A stretch of DNA of 64,000 nucleotides, from NCBI GenBank assembly GCA_964035575.1, contig OZ037833.1:2356001-2420000 (forward strand). Reading direction: 5' to 3'. A program made the translations under genes and the position numbers. The notes below the pieces were generated by a model. It searched no databases. It had not been told where the DNA came from and saw only the letters and a list, made by a program, of their open reading frames with translations. Positions 40,677 to 48,759 of this stretch are shown here, piece after piece (the first letter of the stretch is position 1; the number at the start of each line of letters is the position of its first letter). This stretch comes from Rhynchopus sp. YZ270_cl-10 (taxonomy: Eukaryota; Euglenozoa; Diplonemea; Diplonemida; Diplonemidae).

Positions 40677-43244
40677 ATGACTGCAGTGCAGCTTTGTGTG
40701 TTGTTGTGGCTCGGTCAATGTGCATTCGCGTTGGTAGAGGTAGGCACTACCGGTAGCGGCTGTACAGGGGCACTCGAAAACGCAGATGTGCTTCAGTGCC
40801 AACAGCACGCTGTGGAGAAGGGCGTGCCGTACATTGTTGTGCAGATGATGAGCAAACCGGATGGGTGCTACGTCGTCAATGACTGCACGAGATTCAGCAT
40901 ACCTTCCGGATGCACGAATGGACAGGTGATTCGCATTGACAACACTCCTGTCACTGTGGTTGGGTCAGGGTGTGACGACGATTTATCATGTCTGTGCAAG
41001 GATACGGGAACTCCTGACCCACCTCTACCGGTCATTGCTCCTGTCATAGTGGTTGCAAAGAAGTCTGCAGATACCTGCGATGCAGTTGTCTCGGAGGCTC
41101 GCTGTCTTGAGTACGCAGTGTCCAAGGGGCTCCGCTTCGCGCCGCACCAGAGTGGCAAGGAAGCCCACGGCTGCATCGCAGCAGGCCAGTACGTCCTCTA
41201 CTCGGATGACGGCACCAAAGAGCGCTGCGGTGCCGACGAGGATATCTACGACTGCATCTGTGTGCCGGACACCCCCATACCACCAACAAACCCTCCAGCG
41301 ACGAACCCACCTCGTACGGAGGTGCCCAAAACAAACGCACCCCCGACCAACCCACCTCCTACCAACCCGCCTCCTACCGACCCACCTGCCACTAATCCAC
41401 CTACCAACCCACCTCCGACCCAGGCTCCCGCCACCACGGCGCCAGCAACAAACCCACCTGCAACGAATGCGCCTGCGACCAACCCACCTAGCACAAAACC
41501 ACCAGCCACAACTGTACCTGCGACGTTCGCCCCGAGTACATCCGCACCTTTGACAGCAGCACCACGCACAGTGTCACCGCCTACGCGTACCCCTACAGCA
41601 CTGCCCACTCGCGTACCGCTGACACTACCGCCTGCGACGGAGGAACCACCTGTGCTGCTGCCTGAACCTGTAGCGACAACCGCGCCGTCACCGTTGACGT
41701 CGGGGAAGGCGATCCCGGGTGAGGCGGGCACTGTGCTTGCGGGGATGTCCGCGGTGAGCGCGGCGAGTGCAGGGCGGTTGGCACTGCTGAGTGGGGCGGG
41801 TGACTGTGACAAGCAGCGTGAGGATGATGATGAGTACCTGCCGTGGACGCTGCACCCAACACGCCTGGTGGTCCTCGACAGCATGTGGATCGGTGCTGTC
41901 GTGGGCAACAGTGTCATTTGCTTCGGCTTTGCCCTCCTTGCATGGCTTGTCCTCGTTGCCGCACAGTTCATTGTCCCCTGCCTTGCCGAAGACGTGCGCC
42001 TTACCCTTGACACTCAAGGGCTCCTCCGCCTCCCTTCCTCCATCATTTTTGTGTTTCGTATTCTGTACCAAGGATCGTCCCTTGCGTCACTTCGTATGAT
42101 GGTCTCGCCACACCATTGGTACTATCTCATTATCGGCCTTTCCGGTGCGATTGCCTGCACGGTGGTGCCTATTATTGTGTTCTTTTCTGTGTGGCATGCG
42201 GTGCCCCACTTTGCACGGTATCGGGAGGATGAGGGGGAGATATCGTGGTTTAAGTGCTTCATGTTGGGGAGGGGGGAGTGGGTGTCGACGAAACGCAAGC
42301 GCCACTTTGTGCAACGGTACAGCACCATTCTGCGTGGGTATAAAGAGCGCTATGCGTGGTGGAGTATTGTCGACTTCTCGTCAATGTTCCTTCTCTCCAT
42401 CGCCAACGCAAGCGTACCTACCGCTCTGTCACACTGCTGTGCGTTCCGTGTCGCAACCTGCGTAATTCTTCTCCTTCTCTGCGCTGCCACCCTCGCATGT
42501 GACCCATACCACCGACCACGTGACAGAATCTTCATGCCCCTCATACTGTTAACCCAAGCAATATCCGGTGTCTTCGTCGCAGCCGGCTTCTGCAACGACA
42601 AAACATATCACACACATTCCGACGAATGGATGTTCACCGCTGCCTCCACCACGCTGTCTGTGGCTCAAATTCTTCTGATATTAAAGCTCGCATTGGACGG
42701 TCTCTGCGAAACCTTTGTGATATGCACAAAACGCAGAGAACTCCTACAGCAACGTGAATTTGAAGAATCAGAAGAAGCCTCTGAGGTGATGCGCCCCAAA
42801 GACACCACCACACCATCGAGCCAGGCCAAGGAGTCTCCCTCCGATGGATGCGCCCACGCGTTGTATGAAGTAACACAGAGCGAGCTGGATGTGAGTCATG
42901 CACACCTTCCACCGTCGGTGTCGGTTGGGGCCGACCCGAGAGGGCCGAACACCTATCATGCGCTGTCCGAAGGGACGCTTGACCAGAGTACCTCGACCAT
43001 AGTAGGGACAGCAGGGGCAGGGTCAGGACACCCCTTGGCATGGAACCGGAAGGGATACCAAGCATCGCGTCTGACGGGGAATGTGAAGCCACCGTCGTCG
43101 CGTATCATGATGCAAGTGGAGGTGGATACAGAGTTGCAAGTGCAGAACACCCCAATAAAACCAGGCAGAACAGGGCAAATGAAAGGCAGTGAATCTGCCT
43201 TCTCCACGCGGAGCGACCCACTCATGGATCATTTCTCGTTGTAG
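40677..43244 (+). CDS. Surface protein: Cys-rich head, Pro/Thr stalk, polytopic membrane domain
   Basis: A single exon of 855 residues. Signal peptide (MTAVQLCVLLWLGQCAFA), then two related Cys-rich units (about 29-107 and 134-195), each with a CxxYA/CQQHAxxKG helix, a GC turn and a final CxC (CLC, CIC). A Pro/Thr stalk follows (about 197-340, PPATNPP-type repeats, likely heavily O-glycosylated), then EYLPWTLHPTRL and about six membrane helices between 402 and 680, and a Ser/Thr-rich cytosolic tail. The membrane part has conserved-looking YQGSSLASLRMMV and CDPYHRPRDR. Paralogue of the gene at 48760. Layout recalls large surface families of free-living kinetoplastids, but I cannot assign a family. 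The ATG at 40677 was used; 40647 is TTG. Confidence 0.75.
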   Translation: MTAVQLCVLLWLGQCAFALVEVGTTGSGCTGALENADVLQCQQHAVEKGVPYIVVQMMSKPDGCYVVNDCTRFSIPSGCTNGQVIRIDNTPVTVVGSGCDDDLSCLCKDTGTPDPPLPVIAPVIVVAKKSADTCDAVVSEARCLEYAVSKGLRFAPHQSGKEAHGCIAAGQYVLYSDDGTKERCGADEDIYDCICVPDTPIPPTNPPATNPPRTEVPKTNAPPTNPPPTNPPPTDPPATNPPTNPPPTQAPATTAPATNPPATNAPATNPPSTKPPATTVPATFAPSTSAPLTAAPRTVSPPTRTPTALPTRVPLTLPPATEEPPVLLPEPVATTAPSPLTSGKAIPGEAGTVLAGMSAVSAASAGRLALLSGAGDCDKQREDDDEYLPWTLHPTRLVVLDSMWIGAVVGNSVICFGFALLAWLVLVAAQFIVPCLAEDVRLTLDTQGLLRLPSSIIFVFRILYQGSSLASLRMMVSPHHWYYLIIGLSGAIACTVVPIIVFFSVWHAVPHFARYREDEGEISWFKCFMLGRGEWVSTKRKRHFVQRYSTILRGYKERYAWWSIVDFSSMFLLSIANASVPTALSHCCAFRVATCVILLLLCAATLACDPYHRPRDRIFMPLILLTQAISGVFVAAGFCNDKTYHTHSDEWMFTAASTTLSVAQILLILKLALDGLCETFVICTKRRELLQQREFEESEEASEVMRPKDTTTPSSQAKESPSDGCAHALYEVTQSELDVSHAHLPPSVSVGADPRGPNTYHALSEGTLDQSTSTIVGTAGAGSGHPLAWNRKGYQASRLTGNVKPPSSRIMMQVEVDTELQVQNTPIKPGRTGQMKGSESAFSTRSDPLMDHFSL

Positions 43245-43326
43245 GTTTCGGTTTTCATTTTTTTTTTTTTTGTGAAATGGATGTAGGACTGCATGTGTCC
43301 ACCCGGTACAGCCGGTCATGTACCAA

Positions 43327-43530
43327 GGTACACTGCCACGAGAGGTCAACTCTACTTTTTTTGTCCATTTCATGCAATGTGATGAGAAACCCAACATAAC
43401 TAAAATTCAAGTCAACGGTTGATCTCGGACAACAAGCATTTTTTTCCCTCTCGCTTTTGCGACACAACAGAATTCGACTCCTATTTGGCTTTGTCTAAGA
43501 TCAGTTGGCGGTTACTATTGTTTGGCGGGT
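43327..43530 (+). repeat. GTACACTG-type hairpin with 180-bp attached repeat
   Basis: GGTACACTGCC, loop ACGAGAG, then a block sharing TTTCATGCAATGTGATGA and AGATCAGTTGGCGG with 51508-51657 and, more weakly, 40132-40317. This shows the hairpin is the 5' end of a longer repeat. Confidence 0.55.
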
Positions 43531-43551
43531 CCTTTTTTTTTTGAGATTATG

Positions 43552-43581
43552 GTATGTGTACGAAAGAGACACATTTCATCT
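43552..43581 (+). repeat. TGTGC-type hairpin, variant
   Basis: ATGTGTACGAAAGAGACACATTTCAT: TGT/ACA stem with loop ACGAAAGAG and the usual TTTCATCTTTT end. Confidence 0.4.
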
Positions 43582-43793
43582 TTTTATGTTTTCTTCTTTC
43601 CCCCCAGAGATAAGGCACGCTTTGCTGCAGTGGTCATCGGATATCGTATATGCTTTCATTCCGCTCCAAAAACCAGAGGGCCTGGCAGGGTACTGATTTG
43701 GCTCACTCCCTAGCGGGTGTTATCTCCGGGGGGGAAATCAACACAGTAGGTCATTGGGTGCATGCTTCATCCAGTGCTGTATTTTTTTGTTTA

Positions 43794-43818
43794 GGTGGCT
43801 GAGCACGAGAGGCTCCCC
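43794..43818 (+). repeat. ACGAGAG-loop hairpin with GAGC/GCTC stem
   Basis: GGTGGCTGAGC, loop ACGAGAG, GCTCCCC. The inner stem has changed on both strands (GAGC/GCTC in place of AAGC/GCTT). Confidence 0.5.
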
Positions 43819-43966
43819 AATTTTTCGTTGTTTTTCAACGTTTTTCTTTTGTCTTTGTTTGCTTTTGCGCTTCTACAAGAGCATGACGGAAACTGCTCCG
43901 CTCTCGTCTCCATCACAAGAGAACCTACAAAACATCATTTCAAGGTTCGATGACCGGAGAACCGGT

Positions 43967-43993
43967 GTGCCTGCGTCCACAGAGGCGTTTGCA
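43967..43993 (+). repeat. GCGTCC..AGAGGCG hairpin module
   Basis: GTGCCTGCGTCCACAGAGGC then GTTTGCA; consensus-like copy downstream of the CTGAGC-type hairpin. Confidence 0.5.
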
Positions 43994-45233
43994 TTGGCCA
44001 AGCTTTCCACTGAATTCTAACTGCTTCTTTCACTATGTATCGATGATTCGTACCTTGTCTTTGCGTTGTGCGGGGAAAAAAAAAAAGGCAGACTGCTGAA
44101 GATACGTATCCGCTCAATTCGTGAAGTCTGTTGTGCTCATGTCCTCATTAAGTATCACTCCGTTGTGGTCTTTGTGAGGCATGTGTATCTCAGATTAGTT
44201 AACCTGGATGGGGAGGTGCCAGGCAGAACCTTGAACCCCCCTGGATTCGGGTGGAAAAAAAAAAGAAATGAATTACTGTAAATGCTTGGTAGCAGTCCTT
44301 CCTCTCTAGGGGATCCGTCATTTTGAGACCTTGGTGAAGAAGTGAGGCAACTTGGCAGAGCAAAATTGAGAGAAGAAAAAAACGGTGATTGTGGGATGGT
44401 TTGTGCATCATCCAAATGTGAGGTGGGTTTGTCAGGTCATTCTCTCGGGTGGAATTGCAGGTCCTATGATGTATAGAGCCCACCTCTTAGTGTGGAGCAA
44501 TTAGATGCAACAAGATTTGTTGAGAATGATTTTTCTGGCAAGTCAAAGACTGTCTGACACGGCAGCTGTGCTTGAAAAAAATAGGTACAACAGTCTTTGG
44601 TCAATATTGAGTACATACTTTAGTTACCCATCATGATGGGTATCGGCGGTTGTCGATATAACAAAAAGGCAATAGCAAAAAAAAACGTCTTGTGTGTACT
44701 TTCCCGTCTGCACTACATCTCAATACAAATTATTCAAAAATCCCTTTCCCAGAAGGTTATTTTTTTCTCTTCAAATACGTGTTTGTCTTAACTGCGTTTT
44801 TGCACCCTTTTCCTTTGTCTTTTCAGATGTGTGTGAACATGATATCATACCTTGTTTGTGGCATTTCCAGCTGTTCCGTGTCACGATGTTCACGTTGTTT
44901 TTTTTTTTAAACCAAATCAGATCATTTCTTTAAAACAGTACCGCCCTTAATAAGAGGCGAGTTTACTTTCAGCTTCACTTTCCCTCGATTATGTGCAACA
45001 ACCGAAGCACATTCGTCTGGCAAGTTTTTTTTTTTTTTTGTCTTCTTTCTTCTTGCCCAATGTCTTTTCTGGGTGCGCCTTTTTTAAACGTTCTTCTTTG
45101 TTGTCCGGTATTACAGTTTTCTTTCTCTTTCTCTTTTCCAACTTCAAAAAATTCTTTTCCACAAAACAAATCTGTTTTTTTTTTTTTGTGCAGTTGCCTG
45201 CGAGGCTCATCTTTGTTGATGTTTTGTTTTAAA

Positions 45234-45265
45234 GGTGACTAAATCACGAGAGGCTTAGGGTCATC
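45234..45265 (+). repeat. ACGAGAG-loop hairpin, full-length copy
   Basis: GGTGA/TCATC outer stem, CTAA/TTAG inner, loop containing CACGAGAGG, bulge GG, then TTATAAACTCTTTT. Confidence 0.6.
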
Positions 45266-46074
45266 TTATAAACTCTTTTATTTGTTTTTTTTTTTCCTTT
45301 TCACCTTTTATTCGTTTTCCCTGAGGCCTTATCTCAATGTTTAGAGTTTTGATACCACAAGAAAATATGCTCTCACGCAAGGAGAAATCCTGAACCTCGA
45401 AGTTCAGACCATCCCTCTCTCCCGGTTAACATCAAACTAAAATGCTTTTTTCGGAAAAAAAACAAAAGCCAAAGCAATACAGAGAGAGCCAGCCAATTTT
45501 TCAATATACAAACGATCTATCGATCCCTCTCTCCCGGAGTCACAAACCTGGGGTTCCACTGATCCCCCATTCGTTACCTTACCAATCGACTTGGGGGGAG
45601 AGGACATGGGGGAAGTATTGACTGCGTGCAGACCTCTTGCGTACCTGACTGTTACCAGATTTTATCAAAAAATATCATTGGGTAATGATCTGCGTATTTT
45701 GAAATTTATTTTGCCTTTGGGCGACTTAGTTGTACATAACCATAACCCATCGCTCGGATAGGGTGATCATCGATACTTTAAAACAAAACGTCTATACCTT
45801 CTGCAGTATAGAGGCTTCGGCCCGACGTTGCATGCAGATCTTTCTTTACCTTTTGATGTAACCTGATTGTTGACACACAGTAATTATAAAGAAAAAAATA
45901 TACAAAAAAAATGGCCCGTTTGTGGACAAACTGCAAACTGTTGATTATAGAGTTTGCTTGGAAGACCCCTCAGGGTATTTAGGTAGCCCTTTCTTCCTAG
46001 CACTAACGTCATTGTCTCATGATAGTGTTTCATCTCTCCAACTTTTTAAAAAAACGAGAAAGCTCATTCCCTCA

Positions 46075-46106
46075 GGTGACTAAGCACAGAGAGGCTTTGG
46101 TTCATC
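46075..46106 (+). repeat. ACGAGAG-family hairpin
   Basis: GGTGA/TCATC outer stem, CTAAGC with GCTTTG (one mismatch), loop ACAGAGAG, bulge GT. Confidence 0.5.
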
Positions 46107-46569
46107 TCACAAAAACGGTTCTCGTTCAGTATATTTCAGTTTTTTGGGTTTTTTTTTTCAGGTAGGGCCTCAGATCAGAGGGCCTGTCGTGACAATATAT
46201 CTTTCAATTTTTTTTTCCCCCTGTGAGATGAATATTGTTGAAAAATGGTAGAGTTGTTTTGCCCTGTGCATGCAATATTCACAATTTTTCTTTTAGTCAC
46301 TCACCATACAAAAAAGCCTGGCATTGCAGGTATCCTTTCTCAGTTGTGTTTTTTTTGTTTAGATTTTTGGATTTTGGGAAAAAAAAAACAAAACGTGGCA
46401 ACGATAAAAGACCATCTTCCTATTTTCAAAGTCTTCACATGGTTTTTACTTGTCGCGTAACGTCCTTTTGTATGCTTTCTCTTCTTAGAATGGAAAGTCT
46501 ATGAAATTAGTTATGGGTCGATTTTTTTTTCTTCCCGCCATTATTTTACTTGCCACTTTTTTTTGAGAA

Positions 46570-46600
46570 GGTGTCTGAGTACAAGACACTTAGGATCATC
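46570..46600 (+). repeat. ACGAGAG-family hairpin with compensating changes
   Basis: Outer GGTGT/TCATC, inner CTGAGT/ACTTAG (6 bp with one G-U), 7-base loop ACAAGAC, bulge GA, then TTCCCAACTTTTC. Confidence 0.55.
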
Positions 46601-46979
46601 TTCCCAACTTTTCTTGAAGATGTCTGCGCGGAAGCATATTTCATTTCTCAAGTGTTCTTTTTCAAGGTGAAGCACAGAGGCCAGGCTTTCGGTTCATCTT
46701 CATAAACGTTTCTTTCCCTTTTTTTATGAGGTTCAGCATGTCCGCAGTAACATTTTTTTTTTCTTCTTTTTTTTTTCCAGCAACGGTCTTTAGCTAGCTC
46801 GCGTCAGGAATGCTATCCCCCTCTGTCCCCCCCAGCTTCTTTTCTACAGTAAAATGCACCATTTTTATTTTTTTGTGCATCTAAAAAAAATTGCCCTTCC
46901 CATGAGGTCATCTTACTACTCCACCCTATACTTATATGTGTCTCGCGGTGTCCTTTTCATCTGACAAACTCTTTTCAAA

Positions 46980-47006
46980 GGTGACTGAGCACGACTCAGA
47001 ATCATC
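46980..47006 (+). repeat. ACGAGAG-family hairpin with a covarying stem
   Basis: Outer GGTGA/TCATC, inner CTGAG/CTCAG where most copies have CTAAG/CTTAG, loop CACGA, bulge AA. The A-T pair is replaced by G-C on both strands, a clean compensatory change. Confidence 0.6.
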
Positions 47007-47031
47007 TTTCAAAACTAATCTTAGATGTGCA

Positions 47032-47048
47032 CGAGAGGCATTTATCTA
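47032..47048 (+). repeat. Short ACGAGAG-loop hairpin
   Basis: AGATGTGC, loop ACGAGAG, GCA then TTTATCT; TGC/GCA inner and AGAT/ATCT outer pairs. Confidence 0.5.
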
Positions 47049-47348
47049 TGTTTTCTTTTTTTTTAAAAAAGATGTGAACACGAGAAGGGGGCACATTCGT
47101 TCATTATTCTTTCAGTACCTACGTCTCGCCTCCGTCCGGTGATGCGTTTGTACTATCAACTCTGTTTTTGTCGATTTTTTTATTCTCTCCAAACACGATA
47201 CGAAACACAACCCATACCCAGAGTAGTTTCTGTTTGTGATAACGTCTGTTTTTTTTTTAAAGGTTTCCATGATAACGATTGTGATTTAGCTGAGCTGCGC
47301 TCTGTGCAGTAAGACTTAGATCATCTTCCAAACGTTTTCCCCTTTTTT

Positions 47349-47374
47349 GAGATATATGTGCGTGGCACATTCAT
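47349..47374 (+). repeat. Reduced TGTGC-type hairpin
   Basis: ATATGTGC and GGCACATTCATC with almost no loop, then CTTTCAAATTTTCTC as in complete copies. Confidence 0.4.
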
Positions 47375-47491
47375 CTTTCAAATTTTCTCTTTTTTTTGCC
47401 TTTTCCAAATAGGGTGTCAAGCTTTCAGAACTGTATATTTGTGACATTCTGTTTGGTTCTATTTTAAATATATTTTTTTTATGTGATCAAA

Positions 47492-47516
47492 GGTGACTAA
47501 ATGAGGCTTAGGGTCA
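47492..47516 (+). repeat. Reduced CTAA-type hairpin
   Basis: GGTGACTAAATGAGGCTTAG then GG and TCAGC. Loop shortened, flanks as in the family. Confidence 0.45.
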
Positions 47517-47886
47517 GCTTATAAAATTTTCTCTTTTTTTTTTGCTGAGGTTCATTTATCCCGATGCGGTAACGCTTGTGGAAATAGAAAAAGAATGTGA
47601 TGTGCTCCCATCGCCTGCATTTCATCTTGCAAGCTCTCTCTTGTAGTTTTCCTTCTTGCAGGGACGTTGTCAAGGAGAGTTTGGTTTCAAAGATGTTTGC
47701 GAAGTGGGTACGTACCATGTGTTAGTGCTCTGCTTCTTTGTGATCAATGGGTCATCGTTGTAAATCGCTGTAGTCTGGCGGATTGTAACTGATGATTTTG
47801 GCGTTAATTAGAGGTAAAAAAAAAAAAATAACTGAAATGAAACGCTAAGACTGTGCGAATTTGTTAACCCTTTTGTTTTTTTTTAG

Positions 47887-48015
47887 TATACCTACAACGC
47901 GTAGCTAAAAGGAGAAATAGTTTCCTCCGATACGGTCGCCCATCACCTCCAACAGGGTATTTGAGCGATCAACGAGACAACCTTTTTTTTTCCTTTTACC
48001 TATCAGAGTTACCTA
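47887..48015 (+). repeat. Second copy of the CGTAGC/GGAGAAATAG dispersed repeat
   Basis: Diverged copy of 16369-16493, with the internal hairpin kept though its stem bases changed (GGAGAAA/TTTCCTCC). Confidence 0.6.
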
Positions 48016-48737
48016 TTGAATAAAACTTAGACATGGAGGAGGGTGTGTTGTGTGAACGCAGGACACCCTTTATCTTAAGTGTTCTTTGTTGCATACAGCT
48101 CGAAACTACTTTTACTGTTGCTTTTACTTTTGCATTCTTTTTTTTTTTTTAGTCAGCCCATTGCCCGCTGTAGCGAGGGTCTATGCTACACAATTAGGGA
48201 AAGATGTATTGGCTGTACCCTACTTTCTTGCAAAAAAAAGAAACAAAAGATTTTTTTTTCAAAAAAAGAGGAGACGCTGATGGACGAAACTCCATCTTTC
48301 GACTGAAAATATATTATCTTAATCATTTGTTGCGTGGTGGCGTTGCTAACTAGAAGGGGGCGGGTGGTATTTTTGAACATTTATGAACAAATGTGTCCTG
48401 GCTCATTCATCATTGACGGGTCTTTCTTTGTTCTTTTTTTCTTTTCTTTTATTTATTTTGCAAGAATGATCTTGAAAGAGGTGCATGTGAGCCTATGAGG
48501 CCCATTCATCTTACAACCCGGTCTTTCCCTCTTTCCCCTCTCTTTTTGCTGCATATACAACGCGAGAGATGGGGTGACAACTCCATGGGATCTGTAATGC
48601 AAAAAAAAAAAAGGGCACCTTGTTTTGTTTTTTTTTTTTTTTTGAATTTAGTGTTGTATCACACCCACACAGACAGACACGGTTTCTTTGTTCTTTCTCT
48701 GCCTTTTTTTTGGGTTTTTGTTTGTTTTTGTTTTACA

Positions 48738-48758
48738 ATGAAACACGCAACACATTGA
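48738..48758 (+). promoter_or_regulatory. Six-codon upstream ORF
   Basis: ATG at 48738 codes MKHATH then TGA at 48756-48758, one base before the main ATG at 48760. It could restrain or, by reinitiation, feed translation of the surface-protein gene, if it is inside the mature leader. Confidence 0.4.
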
Positions 48759-48759
48759 G

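Larger units (their letters stand above)
43245..48759. other. Intergenic region dense in hairpin modules
   Basis: No gene in 5.5 kb. Modules: 43327 and its attached repeat to 43530, 43552, 43794, 43967, 45234, 46075, 46570, 46980, 47032, a weak copy near 47069, 47349 and 47492, with T-rich tracts between them. Also a copy (47887-48015) of the repeat in intron 1 of the first DOMON-b561 gene. The upstream part of the next gene holds a 6-codon upstream ORF. Confidence 0.6.
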
